Origin: Gyromitra esculenta
Lineage: Eukaryota > Ascomycota > Pezizomycetes > Pezizales > Discinaceae
DNA: 64,000 bases
Direction: 5' to 3'
NCBI GenBank assembly: GCA_038503075.1
Contig: JBCAML010000006.1
Span: 868,001 to 932,000, forward strand
The notes under the pieces are model-generated. The model was not told where the DNA came from. It made no database searches and saw nothing but the letters and a program-made list of their open reading frames with translations. Of the stretch, positions 1 through 12,500 are shown piece by piece. Position numbers and translations under genes: made by a program. The stretch's first letter is position 1. Each line of letters starts with the position of its first letter.

Positions 1-491
1 TACATCTGTGCACAGTGCAGTGCTCTACGTAGTTGCTTCACGGGCGAGGGCAAGGTGTGGCTTAATGCGGGGCTCTTGTGTGTGTGCACCGCCACCGCTT
101 GGGCCAAGCACATCCTTTCAGGTATTCGCCCATACCTGAAGCAGTACACACACTACTGTACCTCGCAACGGTGGCTGTGGCAGAGAATAAAAGTACGCGC
201 ACATGTACGTACTTGATATGTGTATTTGGGCCAACTTCCTCGGTGGTTTTCTCTAGTTGTATTGTTGCTTGTGCCTGTCGCCATCTCATGCTTGTGCGGG
301 GAACACCGTGAGACCCGCCTTTTGTGACTCGGTCCCGCATTCGACATCGTGCTGGATTGACTCAACCTCACTCCGTTCCCGCATCTCTCCCTCCCCCTTC
401 CTCTACCCTCTACATAGGGCTTCCTGGCTATCTTATAGCACCATACCCACTCCCACTTTCCTTCCATTCAATCAATGGCATTCCCACCGCC
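1..491. other. gene-free 5' edge, upstream region of the kinase gene
   Basis: No coding sequence is recognised here; the open frames on both strands are short and lack family resemblance. The last 150 bases are C/T-rich, as expected for an ascomycete promoter and 5' leader, and lead into the ATG at 492. Confidence 0.5.
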
Positions 492-1956
492 ATGGCCTCC
501 ATGTTCCCGTTCTCACGATGCTACAACTACTCGCTAGGATTTCCTCGTAAAGCATTTTCATATTTTCCAAACTTGGTATCGTCCCCCAGAATACTTTTTT
601 CCCTCGCTGCCCAAACTCGATCTTTCAGATCGTCTGCAACTCATCAATGGCGCTCCTCTGTTGTCCTTGACTCGTATGTCGAGAAACCTGCTCGTCCAAT
701 CTCGCTGCGGCAATTGATCTTTTTCGGTGGGCGCAACCTTGACGAGCGCCGTATTATCGATTTCGCAAACTATGTTCGCTCTGAACTACCCGTGCGTATT
801 GCGCATAGGATCAGAGACATGCAAAAGCTACCTTACGTCGTTGTCACGAACCGGCACTTGTCAGAGGTGTACGAGCTTTACTATAGCGCGTTCGATGCAT
901 TCCGAAAAATCCCTGAGATTAAGACCGTAGAGGACAACGACAATTTCTGCCAAGTAGTCCAGAGAACGCTGAAGGAGCATCTGACGGTGATACCCAGTTT
1001 GGCGATGGGGGTCTTGGAATGTAGAGACCTGGTGCCTGCTGAGGAATTGGATAGGTTCATGAATCGAGTCCTGCGTAGTGTATGGCGTCCTTTTTTTTAA
1101 AAAACAATATATATATATATTTAAAAAAAACGCAGCTTTGTAGTTGGTTGTCAATATGCTAAATTGATTATGTCTACCTACACAGCGGATCTCCCGTCGG
1201 GTGATAGCAGAGCAACATCTAGCTCTCACGGATACTTTCAACTCTCCCTTTCATTTCCCAGACTCATCGCCCCACCATACTGGCACGGATTTTGTTGGCG
1301 AAGTGTTCCCGCGCTGTAACGCCCGAGAGGTTGTCGAGACGGTCGGAAAACATGCTCAGGATCTAGCCCGCGAAGCTAATGGTTCTTCATCCCGTGTCCC
1401 TGAAATCCAAATCGAGGGTCACCTAGACACGACTTTCCCTTATATTCTCTCACATATCGAATATATCATCGGCGAACTCCTCCGAAATTCAATTCAAGCC
1501 ACCATTGACTGCCACTCTTCCTCGGCAAAGCTTCCTCCTATCAAAGTTCTTATCTGTCACGCCCCTCAGCACGTAATTTTCCGTGTCTCTGATCAAGGCG
1601 GTGGTGTGCCTGCCGACGAGCTGGCTGACCTTTGGTCTTTCGCCAAAGGTCCTCGCCCCCAGGCCCGACTCAAAAACTTTTCTCAAGTTCCAAAAATGGC
1701 TGCAACACTACAAGAGCTACAAAAGACGTCGCACACGCATTCGCGTCGGGAAGGCCAAGATAGCTCCTTGTCTACCTTGACATCCAGGCCTCCGCATCTA
1801 CGGCTCGGAATGGGGCTGCCTATGAGTAGAGTGTATGCGGAGTACTGGGCTGGTAACCTAGAATTGCACAGTTTGGAAGGTTACGGGACGGATGTGTTTT
1901 TGCAGATATCCAAGCTTGGGAATAAGAGTGAACAGTTGAACCTTGACGGTGTGTAA
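492..1956 (+). CDS. mitochondrial branched-chain/pyruvate dehydrogenase kinase (BCKDK/PDK family)
   Basis: Two exons, 492-1079 and 1186-1956, give 452 residues. The 106-nt intron (GTATGG...ACAG) contains in-frame stops, and splicing joins the frames at the family motif RSRISRR. The ATG at 492 sits in a strong GCCATGG context and starts a basic, serine-rich leader typical of a mitochondrial presequence. Residues about 60-200 form the alpha-ketoacid dehydrogenase kinase N-terminal helical domain. The C-terminal GHKL ATPase fold shows an N-box ELLRNSIQAT (about 292), a G1 box DQGGGVP (about 332) and a GMGLP lid motif (about 405). Family members phosphorylate E1-alpha of branched-chain or pyruvate dehydrogenase in the matrix and switch the complex off. 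The sequence does not let me separate the PDK from the BCKDK branch with certainty. No truncation is seen. Confidence 0.93.
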
Positions 1957-2391
1957 AGTAGGGAGATTCGGTGATATGGGTAATGAATTGTTTTAATTGT
2001 GTTAGTCATATGTACGTTTCATTTTGAGCACTCTCTGGCGCTTTTTCCTAATGAATTTTCATGTAAGTATCTGGTTACGAACAAAGAACAGAGTAATTTC
2101 CAATTTATTCCTGTTTGCGTTTTAGGTTATCCACAATAATAGTATATACATGCATACATGTATGTATCAACTATGAAGAACGAAAAAAGAGTATTTACTG
2201 ACTGGAGACCTATAATCACGAAAATGAAAAATAGCCCCCGAATCTGTTCACCAAAAATGAGTCATAAACCCTGTATAGTAACCCATCTCCGTGTTTTACC
2301 ATAAAGAATACACGATCATTCACCTAGGCACTAACGAGAATTACTCAGAAACGGGGCACGATGGGGAAGCTGGCCAGCAGTCAAGCAAAAA
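1957..2391. other. intergenic, no gene seen
   Basis: AT-rich spacer after the kinase gene. It contains one copy of the palindrome TACATGTA (2155-2162). Nothing coding is recognised. Confidence 0.5.
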
Positions 2392-3145
2392 GTGCCTGCA
2401 TTCCCGTGCTACCCCACACCACAATCAGTGACCAAAATGCCTCAAGTGAAAATTAGGCAAGGCTCTGAGAAGGTGTTGCGTGTGCAAAAGGCACTCAACG
2501 CTCTACATAAGAACCTAGAGCTGTTAATTTGTGCCATAGATAAAAAAATTCGGGGTTATGCGGTCTACACTCGCGAACGGGCACCATGAAAAAGGCAAGC
2601 TAAGATGGGAGGCACATGAAACTCAGCAGCCGATGGCTTCTAGTAGAGAGGAGGAAAATGCAATGGAAGCATGGGTTTGGCGATTGGATGATATAGGAAT
2701 TCCACCAAGAGTGTCGCATCTCTATGAAATGGCAGCCTCAATTATACGACAACGCAATCCACAAGAATCTAGTCCTGAAGTTCACATAGATGACCATTAG
2801 ATTGCCCACTTTCTCAATAGGCATCCAAGTATCACTTACAGATATTCCGCACGAGTTGAGATGAACGAGCAGCTGCTGGAAATCCAGATACAATAAAACC
2901 ATTTTTTAATCGACTGTCCGAAGCCAGGGACAGGTATCATATACTACCAGATGAAACATACAACGCCGATGAGAAAGGGTTTGCTAAGAGACAAGCTAAA
3001 CAGTATAAGGTCTTAGTTCAATGACTAAGAAATATGTCCCGCATACAGCAGCCAGGAAATCGAGAGTGGGTATCAGGTGTGGAGTGTATGTCTGCGCGCG
3101 GAAAAGTCATACCAGCATATATTACCTTCGAAGTGTAACGGGGGC
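2392..3145 (+). pseudogene. decayed pogo/Fot1-type DNA transposase remnant
   Basis: Broken reading frames follow the order of a pogo/Fot1 transposase. First comes a short N-terminal segment, then a CENP-B-type HTH block with EEENAMEAWVWRLDDIGIPP-like residues (2600-2800). A segment IAHFLNRHPSITYRYSAR follows (about 2802-2860), then a catalytic-core start reading DEKGF near 2965 and a block REWVSGVECMSARGKVIPAY (about 3062-3120). Family knowledge: these are the HTH_Tnp_Tc5/CENP-B and DDE_1 domains. Frames are broken by stops (for example TAA near 2897 and TGA near 3023) and the 3' part of the DDE domain is missing. It cannot encode an active enzyme. Terminal inverted repeats were not found, so the limits are those of recognisable coding sequence. 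Confidence 0.75.
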
Positions 3146-3487
3146 GCTCCTAGAGAGAAGGGCTAGAGAGCGTAGCCTTGAGAATGTGTTTGGAAAATGA
3201 TAAAGATAAATGGCTCAGTACAAAGTAATAGCTCATCAAACTTAATATATATAAGGTTTCGCTTTGCAGGTAACTCGCTACATGCTCCCTCTCCTCTACA
3301 CTTCACTCGCTTGAAGCAACAACTCCTCCTTCTGCGTTGCAACGGGGTGACACAGGGCCAAAAGTCTTTAGCACTTAGGCTTCACCCCCGCTTCGTGATA
3401 CTTCTCCTCCTCTCATGATGCCCTTTTAGGGAAGCATCCATCATGATACACTCTTCACCCTTTGCCCTCTCCTAGCGAGACTCAAGG
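3146..3487. other. repeat-like spacer left of the solo LTR
   Basis: Pyrimidine-rich sequence that continues, once the LTR and one CAAGG duplication are removed, into the sequence after 3857. The LTR therefore landed inside an older unit whose nature I cannot name. Confidence 0.4.
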
Positions 3488-3852
3488 TCTCACAGTTGGG
3501 TCCCTCGTTAAGCCCTTCTGTATCCCAGAAGGTGAGCAGAGTTACTTAAGCGAGAGGTCAACATGTTTTGAAGAGTGCAATGTTTCTACAGGTTCTACAG
3601 TGTGGTCTATCTCAAGGCGAGATAAGTGCAGCGAGATGAGGACAGCGACAGCGTGGATTCTAAGGTAGAATCGAAGTAGTATTTAAAACAATACGGTAGA
3701 AGTGAAACGAGAACGTTGCTTAAGGAAAGAAAGAAGACAACAAACACAACCGAAATCCATCCCTTAAATACCCTGCTTTCCTTCTGATCACCCATAATCT
3801 GACACTAACCTTAACTGAAGCCTAACCTTATTACTTGAATCCATCCATGAAA
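3488..3852 (-). mobile_element. solo LTR of the same chromovirus family as element A
   Basis: On the plus strand it starts TCTCAC and ends CCATGAAA, so in element orientation it reads TTTCATGG...GTGAGA, like both LTRs of element A. It aligns along its length with 21460-21879, including CCTCGTTAAG near the start and ACGTTGCTT at 3713-3721. A perfect 5-bp target duplication CAAGG flanks it (3483-3487 and 3853-3857). No internal element sequence adjoins it, so it is a product of LTR-LTR recombination. Confidence 0.9.
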
Positions 3853-4208
3853 CAAGGGCCCCCTCTTCTCTCTTCGGCTGCAACTCGGATCAGATCTCAG
3901 TTACAGCCACTCTTCGCCCTCGTTTAGTGCGCGCCTTCGTCTCTACCTCGTTTGTGCTTGATGCGCCAGTAGACTGCTACTACCAAGGCCAGCAGTATTC
4001 TACCTATCACACACAACAAACTTCACCATCATCGGCTTCAAAAATCTTGTTTGTTCACTGGATTTTTTGTTTTGTTTTGTTTTGTATTTCTTTTTTGTCA
4101 GGAGGGTTGAGAGAGTAGGGTTTTGTTCATGCTATAACTCCGGTTGCATGTGATATTCTTGTACCTAGATAAAACAATGAAACAATGATTTAACAAAAAA
4201 AAAAAAAA
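3853..4208 (+). repeat. unclassified dispersed repeat with A-rich 3' tail
   Basis: The 3' part (4115-4208) is found again, inverted, at 58399-58486. It ends in a run of about 14 A. The upstream part holds an open frame with no family resemblance. The A tail suggests a non-LTR retroposon or SINE 3' end; the class is inferred, not proven. Confidence 0.55.
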
Positions 4209-6194
4209 TGCAGGTAACTCGTTATTACTACTATCGTGGGTAGGTGGTGATTCTTTACGGGTGGCCGTGATCTCGATACTTTATACTATGTGTAGTAACC
4301 TTGACCCACGGCCTTGAATTATTCTGTACTTACTTCGCTCAGGTTCTACTTCGGCAGGAAGTTTACTTCGCCGCTGGGGGAACAGTTATCTCCGATGGCT
4401 GGTCGTTTCGAATGGTAGACTCTCGCATCAGCAAAAAAAGAAACTGTCGCCCCGTCCGCCCACTGTAGTAAGCGGTCAGGAAGATCGGGGCGGAATATAA
4501 CCATCCTATTCGTACTTTTTCTAGCTCTCCTCTACAGATGCAGGCCTTTAGCAGGCCGGCTTCTCTAGGTGACACCTTTCACAAGCCTTTCGGAATCTTG
4601 CCTTTGGGCAAAACCTCTGGGGAAGAGTCCCCCCCGGAGATCGTGTGCGGGCCTATTGTGATCCGGGCGGCGGAAACCCTCAAAGCTTGTAGTGCTTGGT
4701 AGCTGGTTCAGAGCTCACTTCCTCCAGGTTTTCACGGTTTTGTGCTCGCATAGGTATTGGTCTACTGATCTATATAGCTCTTATTCTATATACATATATT
4801 TCAAATAGGGAACAGGCACCGAAGCAGGCAGGAAACACGCGCCCAAGCTAGCAGAAAAGCGAACAGAAAACAGGTCCCAAAGCAGGCAGAGGAGAAGCCG
4901 TCAAAGTAGGCAAATCTAATGCAGGGGAAGGTCGAAAGCGTGGTCTGGAGCCAAAGACTTTAGGTACTAAAATACAAACTATGTTGGCAATATTCGTCTA
5001 TGGAGAGGAAGGGATGGAGAATGGAGAGGCGTAGATAAGAAGTAAAGGAATAGGGTGAGACTGCGGTGTCGTTGGGGTAGCGCCGCCCAGGGAGGTAGGG
5101 TAATTGTGGGTTAGGGCTAGAACTTCCCTTCACTCACGAGAATTCTCCAAGTTTTTAGGGTTAGGGCTTAGATTTAAGATTTTTTCGAAAGAATCTTGAG
5201 GTCCCCAGGGCTAGGGCTGCCCAGGTCACCTTGGGGAGCACTGCAGAAAGCAAAGTTTATAGGCGAGCAAAGCGGAAAGTAAAGCCTATGGGCGGGCAGA
5301 GTCAAAAGGGCCTACGGGCGAGCTGGTGGGGGGCGCACCTAGGCAGCGCGGGGTGACAAGAAACTCATTGGGCAAAATACCTATAGCCCTTTGAGGTGCC
5401 TATTTGTGTCCGGGCGCAGTTTTGTTTTTGCTGGTGTCGCCACCTGCCCTATTAGACTAAGGTCGCTTATCACGAGATCATAGCTATGATCATTTGGGGC
5501 ACGTTTTTATAGGGTTTTCCTATAAACCTGGTTTATTATTTCATTCTTTTGTTATTCCAAAGCGTAGATAGCCACTATTGAAAATAATTGTTTTGGTTAC
5601 ATAACCTTCGTGTTACATAAGCGGCTTTGTACTTAGAAACTATAATCAAATGATAAAAAAATAAAAAATAAAAAAAGAGCTCATACTAGTAGCCTATGGG
5701 CGAGAGTCTCAGTCATCCAAGTCTTACACCTACGGCGGTTGGCTGTTAGTTAAACTGCAAGAGGTGTTACTTGTCCTCCAAGAGAAGAGCCCGGAAACAT
5801 GGGGTGTGTGGCTTTGTACGCTATGGAGTGGTGCATGGATATTTCGCCATACAAATTCACCAACCATGTTTTCAGGTTCATACTCTGGACCACGAGTATC
5901 TCATAGGTCATATGCATCATGGGGTGATGGTGTGGCTCATAGAAGCGATCCCCCAACTAAAGTAGGGTAACTGATCTTTAACTGTTACCCTATAGTACTG
6001 GGTTCCAACCACCTACCATGTCTAATGACAATACTTCTCATGACATGTGACTTAACTGCAGTACCGTTACAAATAGTTCTGTGCACAATACTCTCTGCCT
6101 TCGTGAATATATTTCATTCTTGCTTTGCGATGTTTTCGGCCCTTCAGTGATAGTTTTTCTCCTTATTACTGAAATTTCTCTCACAGAACTTACT
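4209..6194. other. gene-free stretch, probably old repeats
   Basis: No conserved coding sequence. It contains short degenerate repeats such as GCCTATGGGCG (near 5285 and 5692, with a diverged copy near 5310) and two short TTAGGG-like runs near 5105 and 5160. The mosaic of GC-rich and AT-rich segments suggests transposon debris that I cannot classify. Confidence 0.4.
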
Positions 6195-6340
6195 TGATTT
6201 CTATTTCGAACTCTACTGTTATCTATAAAAAGTTCATAAGGAATACATATAATTACGGCTTGCGCTTCTGTATTGTGTTGCAGATAGCAACCGGTCAAAT
6301 TATAGTAGCTAGATTGTTTCCTAAAGCATTTAAAGGATCT
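6195..6340 (+). repeat. dispersed repeat, copy 1
   Basis: Resembles 33755-33890 in the same orientation. Shared cores are GTATTGTGTTGC and GATAGCAACC, followed by AGATTGTT and TAAAGC. No coding potential is recognised. Confidence 0.6.
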
Positions 6341-6870
6341 TCTGTTTGGTAAAAAGCATTGGTTTTGCATTTGGATTCGCCTAAAGTTTTTTAGAAAGGG
6401 AGAGTTCTTCTGGATGATAGGGGATGGGTACCAGTAGAACGATAGCTGTTTTCTCAGAGAGGAAAAGGTTGCTGCAGAGAGGTGCCAAACCCTTTGACAG
6501 GAGAGGTCTGCCCTCTAGCTCCTCTAGGAGTTCACGAGACAAAACATCTCCTTAGGAGACACACCCTATCTTCAGGAGGTATATTTATTTTTGCTGATGC
6601 ATGTCCTTTGCTTTTCTAATACCTTCAACCTCTTGATATTATTACTGGCTTGCTGCTTTTTGTTTTCTTTTTTTGTCCACACACTTTTCATAAAATTTAC
6701 GACAATAAATATCCTATCACTATTTAATCACTTGTAAATTATAGTTTCTTGACCGATTAATATATATGCATCATTATTTTGTTAGCCTGTCCATATGGCT
6801 GATAATGCCTGTCTCGTGCTCAGACGTGAATGTTTGGCATCAAGGTTCGTTCCTCGCGCTCACGCGGCGG
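6341..6870. other. gene-free spacer
   Basis: No recognisable feature beyond low-complexity T-rich stretches near 6660. Confidence 0.4.
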
Positions 6871-6981
6871 CAATACTCATTTCGCCGACAACCAACTGAA
6901 CCACGTGACCTGATTTTAGTGGTGAATTTGCTATATACAGTCACGTGATTCAGTCGGTTGTCGGTGACATGAGTACTATTG
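6871..6981. repeat. foldback (MITE-like) inverted repeat
   Basis: Two arms of about 40 nt, 6871-6909 and 6940-6981, are near-perfect reverse complements. Shared elements are CAATACTCAT, CGACAACC and CACGTGAC, separated by about 30 nt. The whole unit is 111 bp. A clear target duplication was not found. Confidence 0.7.
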
Positions 6982-8140
6982 CACAATAAACAAATAATTA
7001 TGGAAAAATAGGCTGGGCACGAGACAGTAGTAATGCAAATACATGTATTTCGGTAAAATTAAAATAGTGATCATCAAATACTTTGCTTAATTTCGCTACA
7101 CCCCACCGGTTTTTGGGTTCTGAAACCTTGGGTTTTGGTGGCAATATGGTAAAAACTGTACAGTAGTGAAAACCAGTGAACCAAAATTACAACATCGAGG
7201 ATCAATGTGTGATATGCTCTAAACTATATCTGGACAATCTTACAATACCTGGGTTTGGAGCGAAGTACTGGAACACTCTGAAAAGGGAGAATAGCTCTGT
7301 GGCGTAGCGGGATATTGCGAAGTACAGTAGGACATGGTAAGCAAGAGAGCAATACTGTGACCGTTCAGATCCGTGACACCTTAATAAGTCCTACTATTTC
7401 AACCCTGCCCCATACATGCATATTACTTGGCTAAAATGCTTGGGCCTCCGTTACAGTGGGTTTGTTTTTTATCGCCTGCCTTAAAAATGAAGAAAATTTC
7501 AATTTTTGTCTATAGAAACCGAAGATGCCGAAATAGTCTGCCTTGAGGATTGCCGAGGATCTGAGTCTCCGTGAGCCTCTTCGTTTTTCTACTTCAAGCG
7601 TTTGCTAGATCATCACTGAATCATATTTCTAAATTGTGTTCGGCATGTAAATTCACCCATTCTTCCGGGGAAAGGAAGGAAGGAGAAAAGACCTGCGATT
7701 TCTTCGACTTTCTGGTTAGTTTCTACTGCCTGAAGCTCTTAATTAACTGTACTGTGGCCATCACTAGGTACTTGTAAGGAGCACCAGTGGGCATGATATT
7801 GACCCCCCACAGCTTTCTTCTCATCCCGTAGGCAACCCTTTTCAGCCCATAATGGAATTAGAGGCCTTGTCTCGGATATAAATCAAATGATATACTGAGT
7901 TATACGTGAGCTGCGCGTGGTCTGCAAATGGTCAATGCTCATTGACATCATTCATCAAGTTTAAATCCGAATGTACATTGGTGATCTTCGGCTGCCTAAG
8001 GCAAGTGCCGAACATAATCCCGAGATGATATAATTATTTCAAAGGGGTTTGACATCACAGCTCAGTTATTGACTGTAAAAATATTTGCTGAAGTACAAAT
8101 AAAGAGGTCCATAAAAAGAAAAAGAAAAGGCATGTTCCGT
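6982..8140. other. gene-free spacer before the p24 gene
   Basis: AT-rich; only short frames with no family resemblance. One TACATGTA at 7040-7047. The last part is the 3' flank of the minus-strand p24 gene. Confidence 0.4.
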
Positions 8141-8963
8141 TCACACATACCCTGCTGTATGCTTTAGCAAAATGAGAGTGGAACGGGGCGGATGCGAGTC
8201 TTTGCTTACCTTTTCGTGCGCCCTGAAAAAAGAACCTAACGATAAATACCTGCAGACATGACATGGTAACCATCATAAGGGACTCGATAACAGAAAAGTT
8301 GAATATCCGAGACTCGGTTGAGCGAACGGTGCTGAAGTTGCGGTTCTCGCGAGTGCGGAAGTACTTTTGATTGCGAGAGATGGTGGAGAGTTGACCTGAA
8401 AGTTTGAAAAGAGATTCTTCGAGGGATGAAAGATGTTCAGGAGAAGTGCCCTGTTTCGAAGGAAGCTCGGCACGCGTCTCATTCTCAACCTATAATCTAT
8501 CGTCAATCGCTGCGCTTACTGAAATCGAGAAATCTTGGGTTTTCGCATACGGCAATCTCAAAATCTACCATCTTCTCGGCAAAGGTAGACATGTCGTTCG
8601 AGAAACAAAAACTATAGTCTCCAACTTCGTTGACTGTAAAGACGAAGTCTCCTTGCCTTTCCTTCATTCCCTCAAGGATAATTTTATCGTTTGGACCAGT
8701 CACCTTATAGTCAACATCGAATGATCCACCAGATTGAACCTATTGGAAACCGGAGTAAGAACAAATGGAGGCCGAAGTTAGCAAGAACAAAGAGGGCTCA
8801 CAGCAAAATAAAAGGCGACTTTTGAATATTTTTTGTCGGCATATGTATAGAAGCATTGCTTTTCGTTAGGAGCGAGCTTGTAGGTGAGAGCCGTAGCTGA
8901 AACCTGGGTAATGAGTAAGGAGAGAGAAGCCAGAATGGCGCCTCCTGAGAACGGTAGTCGCAT
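8141..8963 (-). CDS. p24/emp24 family ER-Golgi cargo receptor
   Basis: Four exons on the minus strand: 8963-8802, 8739-8551, 8489-8210 and 8151-8141 (introns of 61, 61 and 58 nt), giving 213 residues. A hydrophobic signal peptide (about residues 1-24) precedes a GOLD domain with two cysteines (KQCFYTYAD and DYSFCFSND). A coiled segment follows, then YFRTRENRN, a single membrane span (about 185-205) and a short cytosolic tail ending GARKGYV. Family members form hetero-oligomers that cycle in COPII/COPI vesicles and help GPI-anchored cargo leave the ER. The tail has no KKXX signal, as in some ERP/TMED members. The last coding exon is only 11 nt, but the tail it encodes matches the family, which supports the splice. 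The subfamily is not assigned. Confidence 0.9.
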
Positions 8964-9528
8964 ATTGAAGGTCGTGTGTGTGTTGGGGGATTAATCTAAG
9001 GGTAGAGTTGGTGACCTGGCTAAAGTTTGAAGCTTTGAAGTATGGGAAAGGAGTTAGGGAACTTGGTGTTTCGGTGTCCCGTCTGGTTTGTACGCGTTGC
9101 ATGGGGAAAGTATGGACTGCAAAATGCACCGCCACACCAACCCCCAGGATCTCGGGATAGCCAGCCATTCTGGGTTAGCCTTGTCGCCAAGAGCTGTAAC
9201 ATCCTCACCATGGATATGAGATAGAAACAGCTACTGAACAGCCAACATAAAGAAAGTTGGATAAACGAGGAATTCTAGGCCCACTCTAGCACTTCAGGGA
9301 GTGGCATTCGTGTCCACGGTCAACGTCCAATACGCTTGGAGATCTTTATGATAGTCTTTCTGGCGCTTATCCGCGATCCGTCACACGAGGGCCGTCGAAC
9401 AATCGCAACGCAATCCCTTCCTCTATTCTCACCATTTGTGCTCTCTTGTTGTTCCTGTTTACCGTGGTGGTGGTTATGGTCCCGGTGTTGTAACGGCAGC
9501 TGCCCTTCTCAGATCCAAATATCTCAGC
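8964..9528. promoter_or_regulatory. shared divergent promoter region (p24 gene and SUMO protease)
   Basis: 565 bp between the start codons of two divergent genes. No specific factor site can be asserted. No coding frame resembles a family. Confidence 0.4.
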
Positions 9529-12500
9529 ATGTCTTCTGGATTTGGAGGTCCTAGCCTCAACCAACTCAAGGACGAGGACGATATCGAGGACGACTCCCTG
9601 AACGACACTGTGAATCTGGTACATACGCGCTCCCCCACGTTTTTTCCATCCCCCCACTATAATCCTACTTGCCCATCGTTCACCCAGTTCTAAAACAAAG
9701 TCTGTGGTTTATGTCCCCCATACCAAGAGATACCTTTGAGCTGATTTCTCTCAGGTTAGGACACGCCCACCCCATCATTTGAAGGATCGAAGCGATGTTT
9801 CATGCATACCAGAAGAGTCACGACTCCTTCCTGCGGACTATCACCAACAGTCTTTTATGTTTGTTCCCTCCCATCCCTTCTTGAGACTGGGTTACCTATT
9901 AACATATATAATCTAGACCATCCAAGACTGCAACCAAAATTATATCGCCAATGGGGGGAACTAGGAAGAAACCTCATGTAAGCTCAACCTTGCGCCAAAT
10001 CAGGTGCTGCGTTCTAATGTGCATGAAGGACTATGGGCCACAACCACAAAGCACTCTCCATAAAGCTGGGAATGCGGGGAATCTATTAATGCGCAAACGG
10101 GAGTCTCCAAGATCAGCTGCGCAGAGTTCAAGCGAAGACAACCGCCCTAGAAAGCAGCAGAGAACCATGTCCGCAATGGAGCTACCATCCGTAGATACTG
10201 ATGATGAATCGGACAGTCCATACCCCCATAGAAACAAAACAATACCTCTTCAGCAGCAGGAAAGGCGAAAGCAAAAGTTGGTCGCTCAAGGTGATACATC
10301 GCAATCAATAAATATACTGTCAGAACACTCTCAATATAACCACAAATATCCCAAATCGAACGAAATGGATATAGATCCCGAGGAACAAAGTGCTAGGAAG
10401 AATGAAAGGATAGAATTGGGCGGCAAACTAACTGGAAGCAAACTAGCCGGAAGGAAAAGCATAAGCCGAGGAGACTTTGAGTTTTTAAAAGATGTCGAGG
10501 GAATTAAGGTCATGCCTGCGACTGCGCCAATGCCAGTATGTTGTGATACTTTGTTGATTAAGGTATCTTGATAACCGAACTAATCGAACTCAGTCTACAC
10601 ATGCAGAGGGTGCTTTCCAGAACAATAATGCTTCGAAATGGTCCACTGGGAAGAGGTGGGCTAGTAGTGGGTATCCAAGCAAACGAATTCCTGTGACCCA
10701 AAACCGGAGGCGAAGGTCGGACACGTTTGACATGAAGTTTAATCTTCTTTGTTTTCAGTCCGGTATTGAATCCTACCAAATTGAAAAAGACACGCAAAGC
10801 TTGTTCATTGGAGTAGGGCCGCCTAAAAATTTAGCGGTATTTCATGGGGAGAAGGGAGAGGAAGAGGAGATCTGGGGTATTGATTTAAGGGACGTTTCTT
10901 CCATAAAAAGTGTATATGTATGCTTATTACAAACATTCCTACCTCGAGCCTTCTTTTGACAGTTTATCTTAGGTCAATGTGGATGACCGGATGTTCGGGA
11001 TCGAATTGGGACCTAAATTTCTAGGATCGAGCAAACATGTTTTTTTCACGTTAGAACAGGGTGAGGATATTGGCAAATGCAAAACTAAATTCTTTAAGGA
11101 GAATATTGGAAACACCCCCACAGAGAAAAACCGGTACGCCAATTCTTATGAAATTTGCTGATCTCAACTGACATCTTACCATAATAAGAAACTATTTCGA
11201 TGTGCTTGCTAATCGCCTTAAGGAGTGGAATGTCCGTTCCGAAAAATCGCATTCGCGAGTACCAGATGACTCTATGGTTGTTCGCGGACAGAATAATCGG
11301 AAGAAGACTCAAGATGTCGCTGTCGAAATACCTACAGTAGTAAGACGAAGTATGAGAAATAAATCGAACGGGGGGGACAGAGCTGGAAACATTCCTCTGA
11401 AGCGTCTTCGAGGTTCTTCAATTGGTGGATTTGAAGACTCTCAGAGAGAACTAAAGTCTTCAAAACTAGAACTCCCAAAACCGAGGTGGAAAAAGTCTCT
11501 TGTGTACCCTCCTACTGGTCCCAAGAGAGAAATTGTTGACTACGACGACTTGAGCCGGCTCAACAGTAACCAATTCTTAAATGACAACATCGTGAATTTT
11601 TATTTGCGGTACGTATTATTTTGATCAAGACTTTTTTTTTGGTTCTGTACGACTCATCAATTTAAAGATACATCGAGGTAGAACTTCAAAAACGGAATCC
11701 CGAACTAGCAAAAGAAACCTATTTCCTGAATACTTTTTTCTATGAGCGTTTGACGAAAAAAGACGAGAAAGGGTAAGCCTATAGTTTACCGATCACGGAG
11801 AGAGTTTACTCATAGCTTATTAGGAAACGTGCGATCAATTCTGTCTTGAAATGGACTATGAAAGTAGACATATTTAAGACAAGCTATATCGTGGTTCCGA
11901 TAAACGAATCGTGCGTTGTAGCTCACTTATCGCGGTGCGTCAAAGACTAACCTTTAATAGATCGCACTGGTATCTGGCCATCATCTGTAACCTTTGCAAC
12001 CTCGAACGAAAAATGGGTGACAAGGTTCCCAACTCACCTGAGAGCAAGTCAATCAATTTAGCGTCTAGCGAAACTTTGGTCGAAGATGATCGAGAAATAC
12101 CCTCAAGAAAGGTCTCGGATGCCGGAGCTGTTGCGGAACCCGACTCGACGTTAAGTTTACGCGAGAACAGCGAGAAAGAGCAGGGTGTGGAAATATTCGA
12201 AACGCAAGATAATCTTGAGCATATGATCCTCGATGGGGAGTCTCCTGACACAATCGAAACCCTCGAATCACACGACGACAAAAAAGCGGCAGATCGCAGC
12301 CGTAGAGAAGTCATTGAGCTTGATGACTCTTCTTCACAAAGGATAAAACCGAAAAGTAAGGTCAAATCAAGGGCCAAAGAAAAAAAGAAAAAAAGTTCCA
12401 TAGCACCCGATACGTAAGTTTTAGCATTGGTAGCAAGACAAAAGCAGGTATAGCTGACGTTTAGTAGACCTGTTATTATCATTCTTGACTCGATGGCATT

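Noticed and set aside
5100..5230. TTAGGG-like runs (also near 48180 and 61200)
   Set aside because: Only one or two degenerate units each; too short to call an interstitial telomere.
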